A stretch of 64,000 nucleotides of DNA from Legionella sp. (GCA_002786165.1 PEQK01000013.1:1-64000); one strand, 5' to 3'. Positions 9,323-19,791 are shown, numbered from the stretch's first letter. Numbers and translations: made by a program. Notes: a model not told the origin generated them from the sequence alone.

Positions 9323-10192
9323 ATGACCGAGTACGCCATGTCATCCACCAATTCATCTTCAAGTCAAACGCCACCGCGGCCATGGACTGCTACCGAAAAG
9401 GATCAAATCAAAGCACAATTATTGACTTTCCAATCGGAGGGGGCTGCTAACGAGAAATGGGGCTTTAATAAAGCACATCAAAAAGCTTGGTATATCTTTT
9501 CAAATCGCCAAGCGGCCAACCGACTTTATGAAAAACTAGACAAAACCGATGCAATGACGTTGTCGAAAACCTACAATGATGTCACCGCTCAGTACATGAT
9601 TATGTGCGAAAAAATTAATATCTCAAAATTATCCGTACAACCACCAGCTACGATTACTTACACAACAAACACTCACTTGCTATTTAATCAGTCAAATGAC
9701 AGCAAACATATTGTCCTTGATGATAGATATGTGGCTCCTCCTCAAGTGAATACGCAACAGCCTACTAGCTTTTTTGAAAGACTAATGAGTCCTCCTCATC
9801 CGAAAGAAGTACTCAGACGAAGTATTGAAAGCATGCACAGTTTGATGACTAGCCCTTCAGCGTTAATGAATATACTCAAACGACCACTCGTCAACAGTGA
9901 TCTTGTGCAGGCAAAGAAATTAATATCCCCTTATCTTAAAAAAGCGACTGAGGCACTCAACTTGCTCGAGATGGATGTTAATGGAGATTATGGTCTCTCC
10001 GATGGGGAGCTTTTGACTGCTATGAGGAATTATGCCAATGCAGTGGATGCCGTTAATAATTATTATGTTGATATGGCAACCGTCGCAATAAAGGACCCCG
10101 TTTTATTAGCGAAAATAAAAAGTTTGATTCTGGGTGACAGGCAAGAGGATCTAGAGCATCTTAACGCGAAACGCCCAGGAGCAGGGGTATAA
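9323..10192 (+). CDS. Effector-like hypothetical protein with one EF-hand loop
   Basis: Protein of 289 residues with no family I recognise. It has a Ser/Thr/Pro-rich N-terminus, a hydrophilic helical body, no signal peptide and no clear membrane segment. Residues 218-229 (DVNGDYGLSDGE) fit a canonical calcium-binding EF-hand: D1, N3, D5, a hydrophobic residue at 8 and E12; only the usual Gly at position 6 is displaced. Standalone Ser-rich soluble proteins of this kind are frequent among Legionellales Dot/Icm substrates, but that is inference. The frame stops at TAA directly after GGGG; see the adjacent frayed 3' region. ATG 9338 is an alternative start. Confidence 0.55.
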   Translation: MTEYAMSSTNSSSSQTPPRPWTATEKDQIKAQLLTFQSEGAANEKWGFNKAHQKAWYIFSNRQAANRLYEKLDKTDAMTLSKTYNDVTAQYMIMCEKINISKLSVQPPATITYTTNTHLLFNQSNDSKHIVLDDRYVAPPQVNTQQPTSFFERLMSPPHPKEVLRRSIESMHSLMTSPSALMNILKRPLVNSDLVQAKKLISPYLKKATEALNLLEMDVNGDYGLSDGELLTAMRNYANAVDAVNNYYVDMATVAIKDPVLLAKIKSLILGDRQEDLEHLNAKRPGAGV

Positions 10193-10480
10193 GTGACTTT
10201 AAGATGCCAAGCGTCGATGGCACCATTGATCCTGATGACGATACTATTGAATTCGATCATGCAAACGATTAGTCTGCCCTTGAAAAAACTCAATTTCATC
10301 AGGATTCACTCGATCACCATCCAATGAGCTGGACGAGTTACCACTGAATACTCCATTTTTTCATCAGTGCGTTATGAGCCTCTTCGATGATATGACGATT
10401 TGGTAACTCCTGGCTTGCAAATCGCATAAAAGCCGAAAACTCATGTGTAGAGTATATAGATAGTTTGGGGTCATTCAATT
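10193..10480. other. Frayed region between effector-like gene and ftsB
   Basis: 288 nt without an intact gene but with protein-like readings. On the plus strand, one extra G in GGGG (10184-10187) would carry the upstream gene past its TAA into an acidic tail (SVDGTIDPDDDTIEFDHAND). That tail ends at a TAG near 10270, after which the frame continues (SALEKTQFHQD...) to about 10345. On the minus strand, directly after ftsB, a frame reads FASQELPNRHIIEEAHNALM; a one-base change in an A-tract would join it to SSSSLDGDRVNPDEIEFF. At least one is probably a decayed coding end; both cannot be. Confidence 0.35.
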
Positions 10481-10750
10481 TCAATGCACAAATTGATAAT
10501 AATCTTCGTCTTGTTTGATCATCCCTAACTCTGCGCGTGCCTGCTCTTCTAAAGCTTGCCCTCCAGACTTTAGACCGATAATATCAGCTTCAATAGCACG
10601 ATTACGCAGCTGTAATTTGCTGTTTTCCTGTTCTAATGCAATACAACGTTCCTTCAACCGACGCGCTTGAAATACCCCGCCATCTCCTAACCACAGTTTA
10701 TATTGCAAAGACATTAAAGCAATCATCAAGGCTGCAAGAATCATTTTCAT
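10481..10750 (-). CDS. ftsB: Cell division protein FtsB
   Basis: Small bitopic divisome protein of 89 residues. One N-terminal membrane helix (MKMILAALMIALMSLQYKLWLG) is followed by a leucine-zipper-like coiled coil (RLKERCIALEQENSKLQLRN) and a short acidic tail. ATG 10750 is chosen over the longer frame because GAGG stands about 7 nt upstream. It lies 16 nt downstream of enolase, the conserved eno-ftsB order. FtsB binds FtsL and FtsQ. Confidence 0.93.
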   Translation of the reverse strand: MKMILAALMIALMSLQYKLWLGDGGVFQARRLKERCIALEQENSKLQLRNRAIEADIIGLKSGGQALEEQARAELGMIKQDEDYYQFVH

Positions 10751-10766
10751 AAAAAACCCTCGCAAA

Positions 10767-12041
<1,275 letters not shown>

Positions 12042-12167
12042 TTATGTTTCTAATGGCGGTATTCTTTTGCGATTTGCGATAGAAGTCAAGAAGATATGTC
12101 ATTCATCACCTGTTTTGGGGGGATAAATCCAGCTGTAATACGTTGTCTTTTTATTCAAAATAGCGCC

Positions 12168-13847
12168 TTAGCGTCTAGGGGGTCGACTGTTGTAGGTTGC
12201 AACACGAGCGCCCCAATCTAATAAATTTTTATTACAATCATCTTTTTCAAGTATGATTTCAATAAGACATAACCCATCTAGCTCGGGAATCAGACACATC
12301 ACATCCAACAATTCCTGGCAAGTAGACACCTTAAATCCCTTGGCATGATAAGTGTCGCCATTAAAAACCGTAACCAGGTCTTTGTACTGCCAGTTATTAA
12401 TCACATTGTACGGGCCATCATGAATTTGTACTTCAATACCATACGAGGCATTATTCATCAAAAAAATAATAGGTTTATACCCATAGCGGATTATGGTCGA
12501 CAGCTCTTGCGCGCCCATTTGGAACGATCCATCCCCAATCAAAGCGATCACTCGTTTTTTTTGATGAAATGCAGCCTGCATACCAAGAAGAGCGCCTACT
12601 GACCACCCGATAGATCCATATTGCATTTGAATTTCAAAAGGACAGTCTTGTGGCAGCTTTAGGCGTAACCCATTAAACCAAGAATCGCCTGTTTCGACGA
12701 GGACTGCATACTCCGATGACAATAAAGACTGAATTTGTCCGGATACATATCTCATCGTAACGGCTGTATGTAAATCTGCGGGTGGATCGTATAAAGGCGC
12801 GCTACCAGCGATACGTTTAAATGCCTTCATAGAGGCATCATTGGGCTGTAACAGCGGCAATAACCCCGCTAAAAAATCTTGCATACTGATACCAGTATAT
12901 ACTTTGCCACAGACCGATAATTTATCATCTTCTAACACAATCGATTTGCTTGGATGAATATTACAAACATGGCCTACTGTTGTGTAATCATTAAAATTTG
13001 GACCTACAAATAGGTACAAATCACTCGACTCAACAATAGCAGCACACCCAGGCGAACTAACGGGTCCCCAATATATGCCAATGTAATTAGGATGAGTTTC
13101 AGACACAAAACTTTTTGCATCCGGCATAGCCGCCAACGCATAGCCGCTCGCTTGACTCAGTTGTTCAATCCAATCACCAACCTGTTGCGAACGAGATCGA
13201 CTGCCAGCAATCAAAACTGGTTTAACCGCAGCATTTAATTGCTTTGATGCCTCTTGTAATGCTGCACTCAACGCAGCGGGATCGCTTTCAACATGATGTA
13301 TAAAAGAACGTTTTGTTGGTTCTGATACGTCTAAACCTGCAATATTACAGGCTATTTCGATATACACAGGTTTTTTTTGGGCCACAGCCATCGCAATGGC
13401 CGCATCAATTTGTGCAGGGGCATCATGCGGCTGATGAATGGTCACCGTATGTACAGTGACATGAGCAAACATCTGTCTCACATAATCATTATGTTCGGTC
13501 GCTAAAGTATGATGGAGTATTTCAGTGTCTTGAATAGAATTGGTGTTAGGTCCTCCAGCAACCACAATGATAGGCAAATCTTCACTGTACGCACCAGCAA
13601 CGGCATTGATGGCAGACAAAGCGCCCACACCAAACGTGACCACCAAAGCAGAAATGCCCTTCACCCGAGAAAAACCATCCGCAGCATAGCCTGCATTTAA
13701 TTCATTACAGCAATTGATCATCTGTAATTTAGGGTTTTTTAGAAGTTCATCTAATAAACTAAGATTATAATCCCCTGGAATTGCAAAATAAGCCGAGAGC
13801 TCCAATTCTTCAAACCGTTGTGCAAGGTAACCACCCACTGTTGTCAT
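12168..13847 (-). CDS. pdc: Pyruvate decarboxylase (TPP-dependent, Pdc type)
   Basis: Non-oxidative 2-oxoacid decarboxylase of 559 residues. The layout matches Zymomonas-type Pdc: IPGDYNLSLL with D26, catalytic E49 in CCNELNAGYAADGFSR, the paired H112-H113 in ILHHTLA, and the TPP motif starting GDGSFQMGAQE and closing at the NN in IIFLMNN. VQIHDGPYNVINNWQYKDL follows, and the C-terminus GARVATYNSRPP matches. It probably makes acetaldehyde from pyruvate; indolepyruvate or phenylpyruvate decarboxylase is the alternative. No alcohol dehydrogenase is adjacent. GAGG lies 8 nt before the ATG. Such genes are sporadic in Gammaproteobacteria, so transfer is possible. Confidence 0.87.
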   Translation of the reverse strand: MTTVGGYLAQRFEELELSAYFAIPGDYNLSLLDELLKNPKLQMINCCNELNAGYAADGFSRVKGISALVVTFGVGALSAINAVAGAYSEDLPIIVVAGGPNTNSIQDTEILHHTLATEHNDYVRQMFAHVTVHTVTIHQPHDAPAQIDAAIAMAVAQKKPVYIEIACNIAGLDVSEPTKRSFIHHVESDPAALSAALQEASKQLNAAVKPVLIAGSRSRSQQVGDWIEQLSQASGYALAAMPDAKSFVSETHPNYIGIYWGPVSSPGCAAIVESSDLYLFVGPNFNDYTTVGHVCNIHPSKSIVLEDDKLSVCGKVYTGISMQDFLAGLLPLLQPNDASMKAFKRIAGSAPLYDPPADLHTAVTMRYVSGQIQSLLSSEYAVLVETGDSWFNGLRLKLPQDCPFEIQMQYGSIGWSVGALLGMQAAFHQKKRVIALIGDGSFQMGAQELSTIIRYGYKPIIFLMNNASYGIEVQIHDGPYNVINNWQYKDLVTVFNGDTYHAKGFKVSTCQELLDVMCLIPELDGLCLIEIILEKDDCNKNLLDWGARVATYNSRPPRR

Positions 13848-13898
13848 GATCTTGCCCTCTAAACACTATCTTTTAGAGTATAGATCAAATAAAAAATT

Positions 13899-14240
13899 TT
13901 AGTGTTTATGTCTATTAAAGAGGGATAAAGAGGTGCACTTGATTTCCAGAGTGGCCAAGGAAGAGAGCGCCATATCAATCACAGAATGGGCCAATTTGAG
14001 AAGAGACGGGGACGACTCTTGGAGTGTCTTAAGATTGTTATTGAGTACGTGCTGAATATCTGAAAAATATTCTTTTGCATGTAACACAGACAAGCCGTCT
14101 TCAAGATAAAACGCAATATTTAAAATAGCGTACTTCGTAGCATCGTCTTGTTCTTTATGCGCAAGCGCTCTAAATTCATCGATACGCTGCATGACATTAT
14201 TTTTTAAAGACGCGCACTCCTTTTCCTGAGCAAACTGCAT
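13899..14240 (-). CDS. Small helical hypothetical protein
   Basis: Protein of 113 residues, not recognised. It is predicted almost wholly helical and soluble, with amphipathic runs (NNVMQRIDEFRALAHKEQDD, LLKLAHSVIDMALSSL) and a basic end RHKH. There is no signal peptide. AAGGA sits 7 nt before the ATG, which supports genuine translation. It lies 50 nt downstream of pdc on the same strand; a functional link is not evident. Confidence 0.6.
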   Translation of the reverse strand: MQFAQEKECASLKNNVMQRIDEFRALAHKEQDDATKYAILNIAFYLEDGLSVLHAKEYFSDIQHVLNNNLKTLQESSPSLLKLAHSVIDMALSSLATLEIKCTSLSLFNRHKH

Positions 14241-14328
14241 AACAAATCCTTTGTCATTTCATTTATAAGTCAATTCTATAATACAGAGCACACAAATCCA
14301 AATTATTTTACATATCAAGGATCGCAAT

Positions 14329-15015
14329 TTAAAAAGGCATGTGAATGAAAAAATTCAAAACCAGCGCATTATTATCTTCATGTATAGGCAATGTAGAAAT
14401 ATATTGATTCATGTAACTGATACTAATACTGGTAAGTGGGCTTAATTGATACAAAATACCAATATATGCGCGGTTTTGATCTAACCCAGACGTGGTCACC
14501 CACGGTACTGATTTGAGGTTGACAAACACTTCATCACTCAATACCAGTGAATAGCGTTCGGTTATTTTTTTTGTCCAATAAATTCGCTCGCGCAGACGCA
14601 CAGCCCACGGCGCAAAGTTTAAGGAATATCGTTCTTCCAAACGACTTCGAATGAACACAGGATCAGATTGCCATATCAGCTGCTGCCATACACGATACTC
14701 GTTGGCGTCCCCAGCAACCACATCTTCATCCACGGCATTATAAGGAGAATAATTAGCAATCGTTTGTCCAAACCAAGCTTGTAACTTAGGGGTGACTTCA
14801 ACGCCTCCGCCCATATTTAATAAGAATTGTTCATACACTCCGGGGCTATCTACCAAGCGAATTTGGGGTTCAATCATATAAAAAAATTGCTTATATTTAT
14901 CGTTATAAGTGACCAAGGTCCAGAATTTATCAAAACTTTCCGTGCTTTGGCCAACCATGGATACAAGGCACAGTAAAAAAGCAACGCATGCGCGCGGGAA
15001 ACAAATGGATGACAT
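14329..15015 (-). CDS. DUF2490-type outer-membrane protein
   Basis: Protein of 228 residues with a signal peptide (VAFLLCLVSMVGQSTES). Alternating aromatic/polar strands end in a C-terminal Phe (NFFIHMPF), the hallmark of an outer-membrane beta-barrel. The FWTLVTYNDKYKQFFYMIEPQ opening and the repeated LEERYSLNF / LRERIYW strands match DUF2490 proteins. The function of that family is unknown. ATG 15015, with AAGG about 9 nt upstream, is preferred over the GTG at 15036. Confidence 0.72.
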   Translation of the reverse strand: MSSICFPRACVAFLLCLVSMVGQSTESFDKFWTLVTYNDKYKQFFYMIEPQIRLVDSPGVYEQFLLNMGGGVEVTPKLQAWFGQTIANYSPYNAVDEDVVAGDANEYRVWQQLIWQSDPVFIRSRLEERYSLNFAPWAVRLRERIYWTKKITERYSLVLSDEVFVNLKSVPWVTTSGLDQNRAYIGILYQLSPLTSISISYMNQYISTLPIHEDNNALVLNFFIHMPF

Positions 15016-15266
15016 CCCAAAAACCTTATTCTTCACACTGATGACAAAGAGTTTAAACTCGTTTGCTAGAATCTGTCATCAAATGTTATAATCAAACACC
15101 CAGCAGTATGTTTTTTGAACCGATAAGCTTATATTAGGGTAGTATTTTGTTGTTAGTGTTGTGCAAGGCCAAACGTTTATTGGCAAGCCTGATCTAGCAC
15201 AGTCTCTTCCCACCTGAATCCCAGGGTTCAAAAACTGCAACTGTTGGGTCAATTTTAGAGTGATTT

Positions 15267-15605
15267 ATGGGAAATCAATATTATTGGGTTTACATCATTC
15301 TATGTCAAAATAATGCTTATTATACTGGATATACCCATAACATCGCGAAACGCTACCAATCCCATCTTTCTGGCACAGGTAAATGCAAGTATACACGCAG
15401 CTTTAAACCTATTGCTTTAGCACAATGTTGGAAAATCCAGGGCAACCGCGCTTTGGCAATGCGCATCGAACGCCAGATCAAACAACTTTCTCGGGATAAA
15501 AAAGAACAACTCATTGCACATCCCGCTACTCTTTCTACAGATCACGCTGTCATAGCCATTGAATACCACGAGCTGTCTGTTTTAAACAGGTTAAACATGG
15601 GATAG
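15267..15605 (+). CDS. GIY-YIG nuclease-fold protein (YhbQ/UPF0213 type)
   Basis: Protein of 112 residues made of a single GIY-YIG domain: YWVYIILCQNNAYYTGYT contains the paired VYI / YTG elements, followed by RYQSHLSGTGKCKYTRS with the catalytic-region Arg, and the Glu in RIERQIKQLSR. Small standalone members (YhbQ-like) are widespread in bacteria and probably act in DNA metabolism; the role is uncertain. It is not associated with an intron or any mobile feature. The gene converges on the RiPP exporter. Confidence 0.85.
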   Translation: MGNQYYWVYIILCQNNAYYTGYTHNIAKRYQSHLSGTGKCKYTRSFKPIALAQCWKIQGNRALAMRIERQIKQLSRDKKEQLIAHPATLSTDHAVIAIEYHELSVLNRLNMG

Positions 15606-15639
15606 ACCCTACCTGACCAGACCTAGAATCACCTATCCA

Positions 15640-17721
15640 TTAACTCAAATGAATCACACGATCAGCCATAGCAATGGTTTCTTGTCGATGGGCCACAATG
15701 ATTTGGGTGAGATTCAGAGATCTTAATGCCACGGTAATGGATTGTTCCGTCTCCAAGTCCAAGTGACTGGTGGCTTCATCCAAAAATAAGAATCTAGGAT
15801 TTTTGTATAAGGCACGTGCCAACAATAAACGTTGCTTTTGACCTCCAGAAATAGTGGTGCCCATCTGTCCCATCAAAGACTCATAGCCCATTGGAAACGT
15901 GATGATCGTGTCATGAATACAAGCCAATTGCGCAACGTGATAGACACGAGCCATATCTACGTCTTCCGCAAAAAAAACAATATTATCTAAAATAGATCCT
16001 GTAAATAACATATCATCTTGCATAACAGCTGCGGATAATTGACGAAAATTTTGAATGCCAAATAATGGCAAAGGCAGTTCGTCCACTAAAACGGTACCTG
16101 ATACCGGCGACTGCAATCCCATCATGATTTTAAGCAAAGTGGTCTTACCACATCCGGAGTGACCCGTAATAACTATTTTTTCTCCAGGTTGAATTATTAT
16201 AGAGATATTTTCCAGCATCTTTTTTTCTTGCCCAGGATATTGAAAAAAAATATCCTTCAAACAAAGCACGCCTTTTCCAAGAATAATTTGCGGTACGCCC
16301 ACCTCACTCTTTTCTGGTTCAGATTCATTCAAATCACTCAAACGCTCTAATTGAATCGATAACAGTTGGTATGCCACAATATATTGCAGAAACGAAGACG
16401 CTTTATGGACCAACATCAATCGATACGCCAAAAATGCCAGTAACATTCCTATCGATAACTGTTGAGACATTACCAAATTTGCACCCACACACACCACCAA
16501 AATATATTCCATGTGGAACAAGACTTGATTCAATATCCGATAACGAATTTGCAGTTTGGAAACTTGAATATCATGATTCAAGGCTTCAGTATAATGATTA
16601 CGCCAAATTTGAAATCTTACCTGTTCTTTTACAAAAACTTTGATGGAGGCCAACGCCTGTAATGTCTCAAAAAAAGTCAACGTACTGCGAACGTGCAAGG
16701 CAATTGCCGCACTGGCTTGCTGCTTATACCCTCGAAAACAGCCATACAATGAACTTGCATATAAAAATAAGATAAAACAAACCATAGATGCCAAAATGGG
16801 ACTATAAAGAAACATGACGCCAAGAATAAAAACCATCATCAATCCATCTAAAAAAGTATGGATAAAATCCGTACTTAATTTGGTTTTAAGATGATCAATA
16901 GACTGGAATTTAGATTGAATATCGGTCAAATGACGACTGGAGAAAAACGCTAAAGGCAATCGGATCAAATGCTGAAATAAGGTTGAAGCAAATGACTCTG
17001 TGACTTGTATCGAAGTATACAACACCAAATGACTTCGTAAAAACTCGGTTAATCCTTGTAATAAAACAAACAATATACACCCACCACCCAAAACATACAT
17101 CTGCCCTAACGCATTTGATCCCACAACGTAATCTGTCACATATTGCATAAACATAGGATGAATGATTTGCATGCCCTCGATCAAAATAGATAAACCCAAT
17201 AACAAAGAACCTATCCTCGACATACCTGGCATTGTTTTAAATAACGTCCAAATGGTGAATTTGGACTGTTTGGTCATTGCCTGCAACGTATGCGATTTTT
17301 CCACTTCCAAAACCACTCCAGAAAAATAACGCGCAAACGCTGCTGGTTGATATCGACGCACCCCAATACTTGGATCATGAACTATGATTTTGTTGCGTTT
17401 TATTTGTTTTAAAACTACAAAATGATTGTTATTCCAATGCGCAATAGCAGGTGTTTTGATCAAATGCACCTCTGGTAGCGATACCTGTATAACGCGTGTT
17501 TTAAATCCGAATCTATCAAATAACTCTGTCATTTGGCGTAAGTTCATTCCACGCACGGAAGGTTGGTTCAAACGTCGCAAGGCAGAGAGATCCAATGAGT
17601 ATCCCCAAAACCCAGTGATCATCGCAATACACGCATGGCCGCATTCGGCAATTTCATGTTGTAAGATCATTGGTAATGTAAGGCGAGATCGAAAACGTAA
17701 TAATGCTTGTATGGCTTTCAT
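15640..17721 (-). CDS. C39 peptidase-ABC exporter for GG-leader peptide (PCAT)
   Basis: Inner-membrane protein of 693 residues that cleaves a double-glycine leader and exports the product. The N-terminal C39 protease domain is intact: oxyanion Q21, catalytic C27 in AECGHAC, H100 in NNNHFVVLK and D116 in VHDPSIGVR. About six membrane segments follow (residues 165-440), then an ATPase domain with Walker A GHSGCGKTT, signature ISGGQKQR and Walker B LFLDEA. It resembles CvaB/MchF and overlaps the adaptor gene by 4 nt. The precursor with a matching GG site is 3.4 kb upstream in the same transcription direction. Confidence 0.93.
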   Translation of the reverse strand: MKAIQALLRFRSRLTLPMILQHEIAECGHACIAMITGFWGYSLDLSALRRLNQPSVRGMNLRQMTELFDRFGFKTRVIQVSLPEVHLIKTPAIAHWNNNHFVVLKQIKRNKIIVHDPSIGVRRYQPAAFARYFSGVVLEVEKSHTLQAMTKQSKFTIWTLFKTMPGMSRIGSLLLGLSILIEGMQIIHPMFMQYVTDYVVGSNALGQMYVLGGGCILFVLLQGLTEFLRSHLVLYTSIQVTESFASTLFQHLIRLPLAFFSSRHLTDIQSKFQSIDHLKTKLSTDFIHTFLDGLMMVFILGVMFLYSPILASMVCFILFLYASSLYGCFRGYKQQASAAIALHVRSTLTFFETLQALASIKVFVKEQVRFQIWRNHYTEALNHDIQVSKLQIRYRILNQVLFHMEYILVVCVGANLVMSQQLSIGMLLAFLAYRLMLVHKASSFLQYIVAYQLLSIQLERLSDLNESEPEKSEVGVPQIILGKGVLCLKDIFFQYPGQEKKMLENISIIIQPGEKIVITGHSGCGKTTLLKIMMGLQSPVSGTVLVDELPLPLFGIQNFRQLSAAVMQDDMLFTGSILDNIVFFAEDVDMARVYHVAQLACIHDTIITFPMGYESLMGQMGTTISGGQKQRLLLARALYKNPRFLFLDEATSHLDLETEQSITVALRSLNLTQIIVAHRQETIAMADRVIHLS

Positions 17722-18716
17722 GCTGCGCCCCCACCTGAGTAACGATAAAAAGGATCAAACATCCAGCGCCATAGTTTTTTATGTGCCCCAGGAATAAGTG
17801 CCGAACAAGTCATGCCTTGTTTTAAAGCATGTGAGTGACCATATAAAAAAATAAATTGTTTATCTAACTGTGCCATCACTTTGTAATAAGGCTCGCCGAT
17901 ATGTATGGGCTTATCTTCTTCATGATCACTCAAAACACTATGCGTTATGCTAACAATATGAGCTTTTGCCACACCAAAATGCTGATAAGGATACGCGTCA
18001 TAACGCAATACAATCGATTCAGATGGGTTTAAAAAACCTGATTTTGAAACAGGAACGTACAATTGCGCTATCAATTCTGTGTGAGACGGCAAAATGGTTA
18101 ACAACGATTTCGTGTGATCGATCGTTTGTCCTTTGCCAAACTCCAAACTCGAAATTACCCCTGTGATCGGTGCTCGAACCACATAAATACGCGATTGTTG
18201 ATATCGTAGCAACGCCATTTGGGCCTCATGACGATTTGATTCTAAAGCGTTGATTTGATCTTGCTGTGATTGGTACGTTAGGAAAGAAACATAATGCTTT
18301 TGCAACAAAGGTTTTATGGTTTGCAAATACATTTGCTTGGTTTTTAAGTGTTGTTCAAAATATTGCAGTCTTTTTTGTAAAAGATGATAGGTCGTTGGGT
18401 GTGAGACATGATCATGCTGGGTTGTATCTACAGTATATAATACCTCTCCTTTTTTGACGTGTTGGCCTTCTTTGACCAAGCAGCGTTTAATGACGCCTTG
18501 ACGCAGAGGATAGACACGCACCATACCTGATTTCGCATTTAAATACCCTTTCACAACATACCATTGTGTAAAATCCGCCACGATACTGTAGATGACAAAC
18601 AAACCAAACAGTAATCCAATGCAAATGAGCATTACCGTATAGGGCACGGGAATGTTCATGCTCACAGAACCGTAAAATCTTTGGGTAGATATTGGAGTAT
18701 TAGGCTGTCGTTTCAT
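17718..18716 (-). CDS. HlyD-family membrane fusion adaptor (CvaA-like)
   Basis: Periplasmic adaptor of 332 residues: a short cytoplasmic tail, one membrane helix at about residues 27-48, a split lipoyl-like domain (RQGVIKRCLVKEGQHVKKGE) and a predicted hairpin around residues 100-170, then a beta-barrel-like end. It links the C39 ABC exporter to an outer-membrane channel, presumably TolC encoded elsewhere. ATG 18716 has AGGA 8-9 nt upstream and overlaps the HEAT-protein gene by 17 nt. It also overlaps the exporter by 4 nt, so adaptor and exporter are coupled. Confidence 0.9.
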   Translation of the reverse strand: MKRQPNTPISTQRFYGSVSMNIPVPYTVMLICIGLLFGLFVIYSIVADFTQWYVVKGYLNAKSGMVRVYPLRQGVIKRCLVKEGQHVKKGEVLYTVDTTQHDHVSHPTTYHLLQKRLQYFEQHLKTKQMYLQTIKPLLQKHYVSFLTYQSQQDQINALESNRHEAQMALLRYQQSRIYVVRAPITGVISSLEFGKGQTIDHTKSLLTILPSHTELIAQLYVPVSKSGFLNPSESIVLRYDAYPYQHFGVAKAHIVSITHSVLSDHEEDKPIHIGEPYYKVMAQLDKQFIFLYGHSHALKQGMTCSALIPGAHKKLWRWMFDPFYRYSGGGAA

Positions 18717-19767
18717 GCCACTTTTCCTGATGTTGTGATACCCATGCTGTCCATTGCGCGACTTGTTGCGCCCCAAACTGCTCCTGACTAATTTTTTTTA
18801 AAATCAAATAAGCCAAATCATGATTATTAGGTTGGGTTAAGTGCAATAATTGCACCAATAGATGCCCTCCTTTTTGAAGAATTACTTTTTTACCTGACTC
18901 TGAGTCAGCCAACGTATGTAAAATGAGCAAGGCTTTGTTGCGATCCGTGCCATAGGGAGAATCTAGCAACGCAAGGTATGGCTCGGGATCTACTGTTGTA
19001 CAATGGGCCTTCTCCATCGTCGCTGCTAGGACTCGCAACACGCTATTACGTACTTCACGATCGGGATCGGTGACGTGGGCTGATAACACCGCAACAATCT
19101 CATGAGAGGAGGAAAAAAATCCGACTAGAAAAGCAGCGGCTGCACGACGTGCAGGATCAGGATCATGCGCCAATACATTCAAAATGGTTGGTTTTTTTTC
19201 TAAAACACCGCGACGAAATAAGGCCAAATAAGGTTGTAATTGTGGATGATGAAAGGGCACGACACAATGATAGAAGGGGCACTCATCATCCGTTACATCT
19301 AATTGATGCGTTAATAACAATTGCATCGATAACGATGTATAACGACGCATGTGTTCAATCAAATCATGTTGTTTTTTATCGCCATTCTCTGGGGCAGCAT
19401 CAGATAAAAACCGCATCCGTGAAGAGTTGGGACTAGGTATTATTTCTATGGTTGTATAAATAGCATTATTTTTAGGATAATAAACTGTTTGCACATCTAC
19501 AAAGGCAAAATGACCCCTGCGTTTGATGGCGGAGAGCAAATGTTTTTTCTGAGCAATCAATTGTTGATAGCGTTTAGGATGTGATTTTCCCAAATGAATA
19601 TTCACCGTCTCTTTCATCAAACTCATTTCAAGACCGCGCACTCTGTGCGCATAGAATTGCAACACTTGCCGAGCTTGCGACTCATTCAAACCATGCACAT
19701 CAACACCCTCGTTGGTCCACCCAATCATATAAGACAGGAGCACACTGAATAGAATGATATAGCTCAT
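18700..19767 (-). CDS. Secreted or anchored HEAT-repeat protein of the RiPP cluster
   Basis: Protein of 355 residues with an N-terminal hydrophobic signal or anchor (IILFSVLLSYMIGW). A middle region is rich in His and Arg. HEAT-like helical repeats run from about residue 195, for example DPDPARRAAAAFLVGFF and DPDREVRNSVLRVLAATM. GGAGG lies 7 nt before the ATG. Its place between the ATP-grasp ligase and the adaptor, inside a tightly packed operon, ties it to peptide maturation, export or self-protection. I know of no assigned role for such a protein in graspetide loci. The periplasmic location is inferred. Confidence 0.75.
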   Translation of the reverse strand: MSYIILFSVLLSYMIGWTNEGVDVHGLNESQARQVLQFYAHRVRGLEMSLMKETVNIHLGKSHPKRYQQLIAQKKHLLSAIKRRGHFAFVDVQTVYYPKNNAIYTTIEIIPSPNSSRMRFLSDAAPENGDKKQHDLIEHMRRYTSLSMQLLLTHQLDVTDDECPFYHCVVPFHHPQLQPYLALFRRGVLEKKPTILNVLAHDPDPARRAAAAFLVGFFSSSHEIVAVLSAHVTDPDREVRNSVLRVLAATMEKAHCTTVDPEPYLALLDSPYGTDRNKALLILHTLADSESGKKVILQKGGHLLVQLLHLTQPNNHDLAYLILKKISQEQFGAQQVAQWTAWVSQHQEKWHETTA

Positions 19768-19791
19768 TGATATCCTCCAGCGGAAGATGCA

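Noticed and set aside
10063..10299. 78-codon minus-strand open frame
   Set aside because: It is antisense to the EF-hand gene with no ribosome-binding site or family resemblance.
15267..15605. Homing endonuclease or mobile intron from the GIY-YIG domain
   Set aside because: The protein is a small standalone YhbQ-type member with no intron, intein or flanking repeats.
15640..18716. A classical class II microcin (microcin V-like) locus based on the C39 exporter and HlyD adaptor alone
   Set aside because: An MvdD-like ATP-grasp ligase and a precursor with a T/S-x-D core lie upstream in the same operon, so a modified RiPP explains the set better.
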